Shown: positions 17,071-24,536 of the stretch, one piece after another
How positions within the stretch are numbered: the stretch's first letter is position 1
How the letters are laid out: every line of letters begins with the position of its first letter
Assembly (NCBI RefSeq): GCF_041435335.1
Contig: NZ_CP108430.1
Location: forward strand, 6,857,001-6,921,000
Reading direction: 5' to 3'
DNA length: 64,000 nt
Origin: Streptomyces sp. NBC_01283
GTDB lineage: Bacteria > Actinomycetota > Actinomycetes > Streptomycetales > Streptomycetaceae
The notes under the pieces: model-generated
Databases searched by the model: none
What the model saw: the letters and a program-made list of their open reading frames with translations, nothing else
What the model was told of the DNA's origin: nothing
Made by a program: the position numbers and the translations under genes

Positions 17071-17156
17071 GGGGGCGGGGTGGCGCCTGCGGGAGGGTGC
17101 CGCTCCGGGGCGGCGGTGCGTGCGGGTGCGGCGGTGCGAGCTGTGACGGTGCGGGT

Positions 17157-17645
17157 CTAGGCGCTGACGGCCCGCGACCACCCCGGTGTGGTGCCCGTGG
17201 CCCTGCACCACGCCAGATACAGCGGAATGGGAGGCGTATAGGGAACCTCGCCCCCGGAGGGGCTGTGGATCAGCGAGGGAGCGCTGCGGGCGCCGGGCAC
17301 CACGGCTCCGGCGGCGTAATACGCGGGCGACGGCCACTCCAGCGCGACATCTGAATCCGCGGGCACGATCCACCACCACCGGGCCCCGGCAGCGTCCCCG
17401 TCAGCCCCGGCGTCCTCGTACACACACCCCACCCGAGGCAGCCGTGCCATCAGCCGGGGCCCGAACCGCGCGGGCACCGAGACCGCGTCACACCCGAGCG
17501 GCAGCGACATCCCGGCGGGCACGGCGAGCCGCGTCGGTGCCGGTGGCGGCGAGGCGGCGGCGCTCCGCCTCCGTTCGAGGCGGACCAGCGTGTCCAGGTC
17601 CCACAGCCGCCGCACCGTCACCGCGCTCACACGCCCCCTGTCCAC
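17157..17645 (-). CDS. Conserved Streptomyces hypothetical protein
   Basis: A 162-residue protein with blocks RLAVPAGMSLPLGCDAVSVP, RLMARLPRVGCVYED, ARWWWIVPADSDVALEWP and VPYTPPIPLYLAWCRATG. I recall such proteins next to small anti-sigma-like ATPases in Streptomyces, and bifunctional primase-polymerase-like proteins show a similar WWWIVP segment, but no catalytic motif is evident. GTG at 17645 (after GAGGA) or at 17630 (after AGGGGG) can start it. Probably in one unit with the gene upstream at 17676-18152. Function unknown. Confidence 0.65.
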   Translation of the reverse strand: MDRGRVSAVTVRRLWDLDTLVRLERRRSAAASPPPAPTRLAVPAGMSLPLGCDAVSVPARFGPRLMARLPRVGCVYEDAGADGDAAGARWWWIVPADSDVALEWPSPAYYAAGAVVPGARSAPSLIHSPSGGEVPYTPPIPLYLAWCRATGTTPGWSRAVSA

Positions 17646-17675
17646 GTAGTCCTCACGCCCGAACCCTCATTCACG

Positions 17676-18152
17676 TCACGCCCGCAGTTCCGCCCATACG
17701 GTGAGGCCTGCTCCGGGACCCTCGTCCCGCACACCCCACGCGTTGCTCATCGCCTCGACGAGAAGCAGTCCCCTCCCGTGCTCCTCGTCGGCGTCGGGCC
17801 CCTCCTGGGCGGGCCGCGGGACACCTGATCCGTATCCGTCGTCACGCACAGCTATGCGCAGTGACCCGGGTTTCGTGCAGAGCTCGCAGATGATCCGGTG
17901 GCTCGCGGTGTGCACGATGGCGTTCGTGACCAGCTCGGAGACCACGAGGGCCGCGGCGTCGCGGGCTTCCTCGCCTATCTCCCAGCCCAGGAGCTGGGCG
18001 TTCGCCAGCCGTCTGGCCTGTGAGGCGGAGCCCGGCCGTGGCACCAGCGCGAAGCTGACGCAGAGCTCGGAGCCGCTCTCGACCCACGCGTCGGCGGTAA
18101 TGCCAACAGGGGCTTCGGCGGCAGCTGTGTGTAACGGCGCGGGCGGAGTCAC
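17676..18152 (-). CDS. ATP-binding protein of the RsbW/anti-sigma histidine-kinase-like family
   Basis: A 158-residue single-domain GHKL ATPase. The N box is ALVVSELVTNAIVHT, the G1 box is IAVRDDGYGSG and the G2 box HGRGLLLVEAMSNAWG. Streptomyces has dozens of these, thought to act as anti-sigma factors or serine kinases against STAS-domain partners. GTG at 18152 is chosen, as the domain proper starts about 30 residues later. It is divergent from the HTH gene at 18308, a common pairing in this genus: the ATPase, the HTH protein and the DUF397 protein often travel together. Confidence 0.8.
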   Translation of the reverse strand: MTPPAPLHTAAAEAPVGITADAWVESGSELCVSFALVPRPGSASQARRLANAQLLGWEIGEEARDAAALVVSELVTNAIVHTASHRIICELCTKPGSLRIAVRDDGYGSGVPRPAQEGPDADEEHGRGLLLVEAMSNAWGVRDEGPGAGLTVWAELRA

Positions 18153-18307
18153 GCCATCCACTATCGCCCCGCCGGGAACACCTTGGCAAGACCCACTCTG
18201 AAAAGTGCACAGTGGCGTGTTCCTTCGAGACGTCACGTGGCACACTGCACGCAACGGCTCCAGGTGCGGAGTGAATTGGCATGTCATGGAGTACGTGGAG
18301 GTAGGAC

Positions 18308-19168
18308 GTGAGCGAACCGCGGTCCGCGCCGACCGTCGGCCAGGTCGTCCTAGGCCGTCGTTTGCAAGACCTGCGTGAGCGCGCGGGTCTCAAACGAGAG
18401 GAGGCCGCGCGGATTCTCCGCGTGGCCCCCGCCACGGTCCGCCGCATGGAGATGGCCGAGGTCGCGCTCAAGATCCCGTATCTCCAGCTCCTCCTGAAGT
18501 CCTACGGCGTCGCCGACGACGAGGCCGACGCCTTCGTGACCCTCGCCGAGGAGGCGAACAAGCCGGGCTGGTGGCAGCGGTTCCACGACATCCTGCCGGG
18601 CTGGTTCAGCATGTACGTCAGCCTTGAGGGGGCGGCCAGCCTCATCAGGTCCTACGAACCGCACTTCGTGCCCGGTCTGCTGCAGACCGAGGAGTACGCA
18701 CGAGGCGTGATGCGCTCCGGAGCGATCGGCCAGACCAACCCCGACGACATCGAGCGGTACGTGGCGCTCCGCATGGAGCGCCAGTCGCTGCTCACCCGCG
18801 AGGACGCGCCACGGGTCTGGACCGTGATGGACGAGACCGCCCTGCGCAGACCCGTGGGCGGTTCCGATGTGATGCGAGAGCAGATCGACAAGCTGCTCGA
18901 AGCCGTTGAACTTCCTCATGTGACGTTGCAGATCGCGCCGTTCGCGGCGGGTCCGCACCCGGGCACGTACGGACCGTTCGTGCTCTTCCGCTTCGCCATG
19001 GCGGAGCTGCCGGACATGGTCTACAGCGAGTACCTGACCGGCGCCGTCTATCTGGACGCGCGCACCGAGGTGGCGACCCACCTCGAGGTCATGGACCGCA
19101 TGGCGGCGCAAGCCGCGACGGCACATCGCACAAAGGAGATCCTCCGGGACCTCCGCAAGGAGCTGTGA
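18308..19168 (+). CDS. XRE-type helix-turn-helix regulator with DUF5753 domain
   Basis: A 286-residue protein. Residues 12-70 form an HTH (LGRRLQDLRERAGLKREEAA, then VAPATVRRMEMAEV). The rest is DUF5753: IRSYEPHFVPGLLQTEEYAR, then RMERQSLLTRE, DETALRRPVGG and LQIAPFAAGPHPG. This is the BldB/DUF397-linked regulator group. GTG at 18308 has GGAGGTAGGA before it. The stop codon is followed at once by the ATG of the DUF397 gene, so the pair is translationally coupled. The usual picture is that the DUF397 partner modulates the regulator; that is family knowledge. Confidence 0.9.
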   Translation: MSEPRSAPTVGQVVLGRRLQDLRERAGLKREEAARILRVAPATVRRMEMAEVALKIPYLQLLLKSYGVADDEADAFVTLAEEANKPGWWQRFHDILPGWFSMYVSLEGAASLIRSYEPHFVPGLLQTEEYARGVMRSGAIGQTNPDDIERYVALRMERQSLLTREDAPRVWTVMDETALRRPVGGSDVMREQIDKLLEAVELPHVTLQIAPFAAGPHPGTYGPFVLFRFAMAELPDMVYSEYLTGAVYLDARTEVATHLEVMDRMAAQAATAHRTKEILRDLRKEL

Positions 19169-19477
19169 ATGGATCGACACCGAGCCGGTACGCGCCCCGG
19201 GGGCAAACCCGGAGCCGGATCCCGTCCCGAGTCCCGGGACGACTCCCGGATATACAACGGCATGCCCGCCCGCGAGCTCGGCAGCGAGGGCTGGCACAAG
19301 CCGTGGAGCGGCGGCAACGGCGGCAACTGCCTGGAGGCCATGAAGCTGGCCGACGGCCGGGTGGCGGTCCGTCAGTCGGCGGATCCGGACGGCCCGGCGC
19401 TGATCTACACGCACGGCGAGATCAACGCGTTCATCCAGGGCGCGAAGGCGGGGGAGGCCGACTTCCTGCTGTCGTGA
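19169..19477 (+). CDS. DUF397 protein, partner of the upstream HTH regulator
   Basis: A 102-residue protein with a variable basic head and the DUF397 core: WHKPWSGGNGGNCLEAMKLA, then DGRVAVRQSADPDGPAL and INAFIQGAKAGEADFLL. The ATG abuts the TGA of the regulator gene, with AGGAG seven bases upstream inside the regulator's last codons. The head (residues 1-30) is longer than usual. Likely an antitoxin-like or modulatory partner of the regulator. Confidence 0.9.
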   Translation: MDRHRAGTRPGGKPGAGSRPESRDDSRIYNGMPARELGSEGWHKPWSGGNGGNCLEAMKLADGRVAVRQSADPDGPALIYTHGEINAFIQGAKAGEADFLLS

Positions 19478-19507
19478 GCCCCGCCGTGAGCGGGTCCTGA
19501 ACCGCCG

Positions 19508-19538
19508 TGAGCCGTCACCCGAGTCCGGGGGCGGCTCA
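19508..19538. terminator. Hairpin between convergent DUF397 and gltD genes
   Basis: TGAGCCG and CGGCTCA arms with a 17-base loop in the 82-base gap between two convergent genes. Weak candidate for a shared terminator. Confidence 0.35.
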
Positions 19539-19559
19539 TCGTCGTGACCGCACCCCGGC

Positions 19560-21050
19560 TCACACCGTCATCGGCCGGTCGTGCGGGCCGATCGGCGCCG
19601 CGAGATCGGTCGCACCGGTCAGCCATCGGTCGACCGCGGCGGCGGTCGCGCGGCCCTCGGCGATGGCCCAGACGACCAGCGACTGACCGCGAGCCGCGTC
19701 CCCGGTCGCGAAGACCCCCGGCACGTTGGTCGCGAAGTCAGCGCCGCGGGCGAGGGTTCCGCGGTTCTCGACGTCCAGGCCCAGCTGGTCGACGAGACCG
19801 CCCGGGGCCCGCTCGGGGCCGGTGAAACCGAGCGCCAGGAGCACCAGATCGGCGGGGAGTTCACGGTCGGTGCCCGGGCGGGGGCGGCGGTCCGCGTCGA
19901 CCCCGGTCAGGTGCAGGGCGTGTACCCGGCCCGCCGTGTCGCCGGTGAAGCGGAGGGTGGACGCGGCGAACAGACGCGCGTCGGCGTCCGCAGCGGGGGC
20001 GGTGCGCAGCTCGCCCGCCTCCTCGTGCGCGACGGAGAGGCGGTAGACCTTCGGGTACGTCGGCCAGGGCTCGGCCAGTTCGTCGCGTGCGTCACCGGGC
20101 CGTTCGTAGATGTCCAACTGCGTGACGGATGCGGCCCCTTCACGCACCGCCGTGCCCAGGCAGTCCGCTCCGGTGTCCCCGCCGCCGACGATCACGACGT
20201 GCTTGCCTTCGGCGGACAGCGGTGAGATGTCGAAGTCTCCCTCGCACACGCGGTTGGCGAGCGGGAGGTACTCCATGGCCTGGTGGATGCCGCTCAACTC
20301 CCGCCCGGCCACGTCGAGTTCGCGCCACGCGGTGGCGCCGGTGGCGAGCACCACCGCGTCGTGCCCGGCCCGCAGCTCCGCGGCGCCGATGTCCCGCCCG
20401 ATGGTGACGGACGTACGGAAGACCGTGCCCTCGTCCCGCAACTGCGCGAGCCGCCGCTCCACGTGGTGCTTCTCCATCTTGAACGCGGGGATCCCGTACC
20501 GCAGGAGCCCGCCCGCGCGGTCGTCGCGCTCGTACACGACGACGGTGTGCCCGGCGCGCGTCAACTGCTGTGCGGCGGCGAGTCCGGCCGGGCCGGAGCC
20601 GACCACGGCGACCGTCCTGCCGGAGTGCCGGTCCGGGGTGCGGGGCGGGTTGAGGCCGTCCGCCCAGGAGCGGTCGGCGATGGCCGCCTCGACGTTCTTG
20701 ATGGTCACCGCGGGCTGATTGATCGCGAGGACGCAGCCTGCCTCGCAGGGGGCGGGGCAGAGGCGGCCGGTGAACTCGGGGAAGTTGTTCGTGGCGTGCA
20801 GGCGGTCCGCCGCGGCACCCCAGTCGGCGCGCGAGACGAGGTCGTTCCAGTCGGGGATCAGATTGCCCAGCGGGCAGGCATCGTGGCAGAACGGAATGCC
20901 GCAGTCCATGCAGCGGTCGGCCTGCCGCTCGACGATGGGCAGCAGCGCGCCGGGGACGTACACCTCGTCCCAGTCCTTGACCCGTTCGCCGACGGACCGG
21001 CGCGGCCATTCCTGGCGGGCGGTGGTGAGGAAGCCTTTGGGGTCGGCCAT
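19560..21050 (-). CDS. gltD: Glutamate synthase small subunit-type oxidoreductase
   Basis: A 496-residue protein of the GltD family. Two Fe-S cysteine groups lie at Cys47, 50, 55, 59 and Cys98, 102, 106. The FAD-binding GSGPAG is at 151-156 and the NADPH-binding GGGDTG at 289-294; a C-terminal GVFATGDAARGQSLV closes the FAD site. It passes electrons from NADPH to the large GltB subunit that makes glutamate. No gltB lies next to it. Streptomyces often have a second stand-alone gltD like this, which may serve another partner. ATG at 21050 has GGGAGA before it. Confidence 0.9.
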   Translation of the reverse strand: MADPKGFLTTARQEWPRRSVGERVKDWDEVYVPGALLPIVERQADRCMDCGIPFCHDACPLGNLIPDWNDLVSRADWGAAADRLHATNNFPEFTGRLCPAPCEAGCVLAINQPAVTIKNVEAAIADRSWADGLNPPRTPDRHSGRTVAVVGSGPAGLAAAQQLTRAGHTVVVYERDDRAGGLLRYGIPAFKMEKHHVERRLAQLRDEGTVFRTSVTIGRDIGAAELRAGHDAVVLATGATAWRELDVAGRELSGIHQAMEYLPLANRVCEGDFDISPLSAEGKHVVIVGGGDTGADCLGTAVREGAASVTQLDIYERPGDARDELAEPWPTYPKVYRLSVAHEEAGELRTAPAADADARLFAASTLRFTGDTAGRVHALHLTGVDADRRPRPGTDRELPADLVLLALGFTGPERAPGGLVDQLGLDVENRGTLARGADFATNVPGVFATGDAARGQSLVVWAIAEGRATAAAVDRWLTGATDLAAPIGPHDRPMTV

Positions 21051-21150
21051 GGCCGTCTCCCTCGGGTGCTTTCGCAGGCTTTCGGCCACTGTACGACGGG
21101 TGGGCGGGCACGGCACGCTCGCGGGTAGCGGGGGCTGTCGTCCCAGGTCA

Positions 21151-21179
21151 GGCCCGGTCGGCCCGCGTAAGGCCGGGCC
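21151..21179 (-). terminator. Hairpin downstream of DUF1772 gene
   Basis: GGCCCGG and CCGGGCC arms with a 15-base loop, starting four bases beyond the DUF1772 stop at 21183 on the minus strand and upstream of gltD. The region 21051-21150 holds the gltD promoter area and shows no gene. Confidence 0.45.
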
Positions 21180-21182
21180 AGG

Positions 21183-21662
21183 TCAGGTGAGGGCGAGGGT
21201 GAAGGACGCCGACGCGGCGAGCGAGGCCCCGACGCGGATGTGGTTCCACATGGTCCATTCACGGACGTACGTACGCCAGCGGTCCGCGCTCTCCGGTGCC
21301 TGCGGGTCGAGTTTGGCGAGGGCGTCGTTGCGGGGGACGTTCGCGGCGATGGTCACGCCGAACGAGCCGAACAGATACAGCGCGCTGCCAAGGAGCAGTT
21401 CGACGGTGCCGTCGTCGGGCCAGAGCACGAAAGTGACGACGGCGACGACCGCGCTGAGACCGGCGGCGCCCATGAACACGGTCATGAACCCGGCGGTGAC
21501 CGCCTTGACGTTGATCGACTGCATGGCCGCGATGCCCTGCGCCGGGGGCAGCGCGGCAAGGCCCTGCATCACGAACGTCGAGAACGCGACGAACGCTCCG
21601 GCGACCAGACCACAGGCGAGCGCGCCCAGCACGACGAGCACGAAATAGGGTCCCTCGATCAT
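21183..21662 (-). CDS. DUF1772 (anthrone oxygenase-like) membrane protein
   Basis: A 159-residue protein with four membrane segments: FVLVVLGALACGLVAGAFVAF, then GFMTVFMGAAGLSAVVAVV, VELLLGSALYLFGSFGVTI and a last one after WNHIRVGASLAASAS. Conserved residues NVPRNDAL and WTMWNHIR are typical of DUF1772. Some relatives are anthrone oxygenases in polyketide pathways, but no pathway lies here. ATG at 21662 has GGGAG before it. Confidence 0.85.
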   Translation of the reverse strand: MIEGPYFVLVVLGALACGLVAGAFVAFSTFVMQGLAALPPAQGIAAMQSINVKAVTAGFMTVFMGAAGLSAVVAVVTFVLWPDDGTVELLLGSALYLFGSFGVTIAANVPRNDALAKLDPQAPESADRWRTYVREWTMWNHIRVGASLAASASFTLALT

Positions 21663-21926
21663 GGCAACTCCCGCGTTGTGTAAGGCAGCCGTCAGGTGAG
21701 TGAGCCGCGATGATCCTCCATGGCGCGGCCCCGCACCACAAGTGAATTGCCCTGACCGGGGGGAGCGCCATGCGTGGGGCGCGCGGGGGCATGTGCGGGC
21801 GTCTGGCCGGGGCTCTTGGGGGGCTTGAGGGGGCATGGGGAGGCCTGGTCGAGGCGGTGAGCGATACAGCGCCTCGACCGAGGGGGGTGGGCGATCCCGG
21901 GGCTGCAAGGTTTTCGGGCGGGAGCC

Positions 21927-22625
21927 TCAGACCGCCATGCCCTCCTGTCGCCCAGGTCCCTGCCAGGAACGGAGCGTCGCCTCGACCGCCGGGGTGATCC
22001 GTCGGCGGGCCTCGCCGCGGGGGACTCCGCTCATGAGGAGACGGTCGTACGGCGTGTCCGTGTGCCGGACGGCGGCCACCACCGCCGCCGTCACCGCGGA
22101 GCCGGACAGGGCACGGCCCGCCGCGCTCCGGCCCACCCGACCGCTGCCCCGCACGGACGCGTGCGCGGCGATCGCCCGGGCCCGCTCGTCGGGGCACCCC
22201 GGGAAGAGCCGCCGTATCTCGTCCGCGAAGGCCGCGGTGAAGCGGACGTCCTCCAGGGCCCGGCGCGCCGCGTCCCGTGCCCGGCGGCGGGCCCGTGCCT
22301 CGGCGTCCGCGAGGCACCGCTCCTCGGCCCGTGCGAGCGCCGCCTCCTCGACGAGGACGCCCTGCCGTTCGTACCGGCCCTGGCGGCGGTTGAGGCGGAC
22401 GACCACCGCCGAGAGCCCGCTCCCCTCGCGGGCCCGGCGCGTCAGCGCGGTGTCGCCGCGCGGCAGGAAGACGAGGTGGTCCAGGTCGGCGCAGTCCAGG
22501 CAGTGCGGCTCGGCGTCCTCGACGACCAGGAGGGAGAGCGGGCCGCCGCGGCACTCCGCGCAGTGCCGACGCCTGAGGGGCTGGATGGCGAGAAGTTCTT
22601 TCCGGGCGAGGGGAGTTGCTGCCAT
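21927..22625 (-). CDS. DUF2293 protein
   Basis: A 232-residue protein. A zinc-ribbon-like set of cysteines lies near the start (HCAECRGGP then EPHCLDCADLDHLVFLP), followed by a very basic helical part and the DUF2293 core: DVRFTAAFADEIRRLFPGCP, HASVRGSGRVGRS and HTDTPYDRLLMSG. The family is uncharacterised; the basic helix and zinc ribbon suggest nucleic-acid binding, which is inference. ATG at 22625 has GGGGGAA about ten bases before it. Divergent from the uridine-kinase-like gene. The stretch 21663-21926 on its other side has no supported gene. Confidence 0.75.
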   Translation of the reverse strand: MAATPLARKELLAIQPLRRRHCAECRGGPLSLLVVEDAEPHCLDCADLDHLVFLPRGDTALTRRAREGSGLSAVVVRLNRRQGRYERQGVLVEEAALARAEERCLADAEARARRRARDAARRALEDVRFTAAFADEIRRLFPGCPDERARAIAAHASVRGSGRVGRSAAGRALSGSAVTAAVVAAVRHTDTPYDRLLMSGVPRGEARRRITPAVEATLRSWQGPGRQEGMAV

Positions 22626-22736
22626 GAAGGATTCATTCCCCCTGGCGGCGGGTGCGTACCGCCGCGGGGGAGGGGCGGGGGTCCGGCGGTACGGCGGGGG
22701 AGGGCCCGGCGCCAGGGTGGGGGAGGGCCCGGCATC

Positions 22737-23378
22737 ATGGGACGGGTGCGACTCGAAGCGATCACCTGGGAGCGGCTCACCGAGACCCTCGCCGACCGGC
22801 TGCTCGACCTGAGGACGGCCGATGCGAGCCCGTGGCCCCGCGTCGCCTTCGACGGGGCCCCGGCGGGCCGCCCGGGCGAGCTGGCCCGGAGCGTGGCCGA
22901 CGCCCTGCGGGTGCGGGGACGGTCCGCGCTGGTCGTCGGCGCGGAAGGCTTCCTGCGTCCCGCCTCGCTGCGGCTCGAATACGGGCGCGAGGACGTGGAG
23001 GCGTACTACAGCGGCTGGTTCGACACCGGCGCGCTCTGGCGCGAGGTCTTCGGGCCGTTGGATCCGGGCGGAACGGGGCGGGTGCTGCCCGACCTCTGGG
23101 ACCCGGAAGCGGACCGCGCGACGCGCAGCCCGTACGTCCAACTCCAGCCCGGAACGCTGCTGTTGCTGCACGGGCCGCTGCTGCTCGGCCACTGGTTCCC
23201 CTTCGATCTGACGGTCCACACGAGCCTTTCGCCGGGCGCCCTGCGGCGACGTACGGCGGAGAGCGAACGCTGGACCCTGCCTGCCTTCGAGCGGTATGAA
23301 GCGGAGGCGGACCCCGGTGCGGTGGCCGACGTCGTCGTACGGGCGGACGACCCACGGCATCCGGCGTGGAGCGGCTGA
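22737..23378 (+). CDS. Uridine kinase-like protein with degenerate P-loop
   Basis: A 213-residue protein. It keeps the general course of uridine/pantothenate-kinase-like proteins: VAFDGAPAGRPGELARSVAD, VGAEGFLRPASLRLEYGRED, YYSGWFDTGALWREV, LPDLWDPEADRATRSPYV and LLLLHGPLLLGHWFPFDL. The P-loop position reads GAPAGRPGE and lacks the GKS/T of an active site. So it may be an inactive or altered member, common in actinomycetes. ATG at 22737 is used; a GTG nine bases later is possible. Confidence 0.7.
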   Translation: MGRVRLEAITWERLTETLADRLLDLRTADASPWPRVAFDGAPAGRPGELARSVADALRVRGRSALVVGAEGFLRPASLRLEYGREDVEAYYSGWFDTGALWREVFGPLDPGGTGRVLPDLWDPEADRATRSPYVQLQPGTLLLLHGPLLLGHWFPFDLTVHTSLSPGALRRRTAESERWTLPAFERYEAEADPGAVADVVVRADDPRHPAWSG

Positions 23379-23428
23379 CGGCGGGAGGCGAAGGGGTCGA
23401 GAAAGTTGTTGAGGGAAAGCCCTTTTAT

Positions 23429-23440
23429 ATGCACGTGCAT
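23429..23440. promoter_or_regulatory. Perfect 12-base palindrome ATGCACGTGCAT before PPOX gene
   Basis: The palindrome lies 17 bases upstream of the ATG at 23458 and overlaps the likely core promoter, fitting a repressor operator of the MarR or TetR type. No regulator gene is adjacent. A short AGGG-AAAG-CCCT hairpin lies just before it (about 23413-23424). Confidence 0.5.
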
Positions 23441-23457
23441 GTAGTTAGGGTCTGGGC

Positions 23458-23862
23458 ATGGCAACGACAGCGCTCCACTTCAGCGAATCGGTCCGCACTC
23501 TCCTCGACGGCAAGAACTTCGCCAGCGTCGCGACCCTCGGCCCCGGAGGGGCGCCGCAGAACTCGGTGGTGTGGATCAAGCGCGAGGGCGACACCGTGCT
23601 GTTCTCCTCCACGGCGCGGCGGCAGAAGGTCCGCAACCTCGAACGCGACCCGCGCATCAGCATCTCGGTCTTCGACCTGGCCAACCCGTACGTGTCGACC
23701 GAGATCCGCGGCGTCGCCGAGGTGCTCCCCGATCCGGAGAAGAGGCTTCCGTACGAGCTCTCGCACAAGTACCTGGGCATCGACCCGCCCGGCGAGAAGG
23801 AGGAGGAGGCCCGGGTGATCATCAGGGTGACCCCGGAGAAGATCGTCGGGTTCTCCGTCTGA
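23458..23862 (+). CDS. PPOX-class F420-dependent oxidoreductase-like protein
   Basis: A 134-residue split-barrel flavin/F420-binding protein: FASVATLGPGGAPQNSVVWI, FSSTARRQKVRNLERDP, then ISVFDLANPYVSTEIRG and VIIRVTPEKIVGFSV. The motif set fits the F420-dependent pyridoxamine-phosphate-oxidase-like family of actinomycetes. Substrate unknown. ATG at 23458 lies after a palindromic candidate operator. Confidence 0.85.
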   Translation: MATTALHFSESVRTLLDGKNFASVATLGPGGAPQNSVVWIKREGDTVLFSSTARRQKVRNLERDPRISISVFDLANPYVSTEIRGVAEVLPDPEKRLPYELSHKYLGIDPPGEKEEEARVIIRVTPEKIVGFSV

Positions 23863-24026
23863 GCCCTGTTCGGTCCTGGGAGTCATTGCCCCGCCCCGGG
23901 AGCCCTTGCCCCGTAAGGGGTGCCCGCCTCCGGAGTGCGGACCTCCGGGGGCCCGACGAGAATGAGGGTCGCCGGGACTGGCGGTGCCTCCGCGCCGCGC
24001 CGGCCGTCCGGACCGGGAGGCACCTC

Positions 24027-24446
24027 ATGACGACCGCCGGAGACATCATGCACCGCGGCGCCCAGTGGATCCCCGCACACGAGACCCTGGACCGCGCCGC
24101 ACAACTGATGCGTCAGCTCGACGTCGGCGCGCTGCCCATCAGCGACGAGAACGAGCGGCTCTGCGGCATCCTCACCGACCGTGACATCGTGGTCGGCTGC
24201 GTGGCCATGGGGCACGACCCGTCCCGGGTGACCGCGGGCGACATGGCCAAGGGCACGCCGCGCTGGATCGATTCGGGCGCGGGCGTCCACGAGGTGCTCC
24301 AGGAGATGAAGGGCAGCCAGATCCGCAGGCTGCCGGTCATCGAGAACAAACGCCTGGTCGGCATGATCAGTGAGGCCGACCTGGCGACGCACCTCACCGA
24401 CGACCAGCTCGCGGGCTGGGTCGAGAGCGTGTACGCGAAGAACTGA
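24027..24446 (+). CDS. CBS-domain pair protein
   Basis: A 139-residue protein made of two CBS modules (about residues 5-60 and 72-130): ETLDRAAQLMRQLDVGALPI, ERLCGILTDRDIVVGCVA, then EMKGSQIRRLPVIENKRLVG. Pairs like this bind adenine nucleotides and sense energy state. ATG at 24027 has GGGAGG six bases before it. It ends in the first unit of a tandem repeat that fills the gap to corA. Confidence 0.9.
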   Translation: MTTAGDIMHRGAQWIPAHETLDRAAQLMRQLDVGALPISDENERLCGILTDRDIVVGCVAMGHDPSRVTAGDMAKGTPRWIDSGAGVHEVLQEMKGSQIRRLPVIENKRLVGMISEADLATHLTDDQLAGWVESVYAKN

Positions 24447-24536
24447 GACTCGCGAGGAACTGAGACTCGCGAGGAACTGAGACTCGCGAGGAACTGAGAC
24501 TCGCGAGGAACTGAGACTCGCGAGGAAATTGAGACT
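24444..24536. repeat. Tandem 17-base repeat, five copies, between convergent genes
   Basis: Unit TGAGACTCGCGAGGAAC, copies at 24444, 24461, 24478, 24495 and 24512 (last base differs in the fifth), then a partial sixth copy. The first unit supplies the TGA stop of the CBS gene, and the array ends in the stop codon of corA. Each unit contains the palindrome CTCGCGAG, so neighbouring copies can pair with a nine-base loop in either transcript; the array may act as a bidirectional terminator. Confidence 0.85.

Noticed and set aside
24444..24536. Possible CRISPR array
   Set aside because: Units are directly contiguous with no unique spacers, and there are no cas genes.
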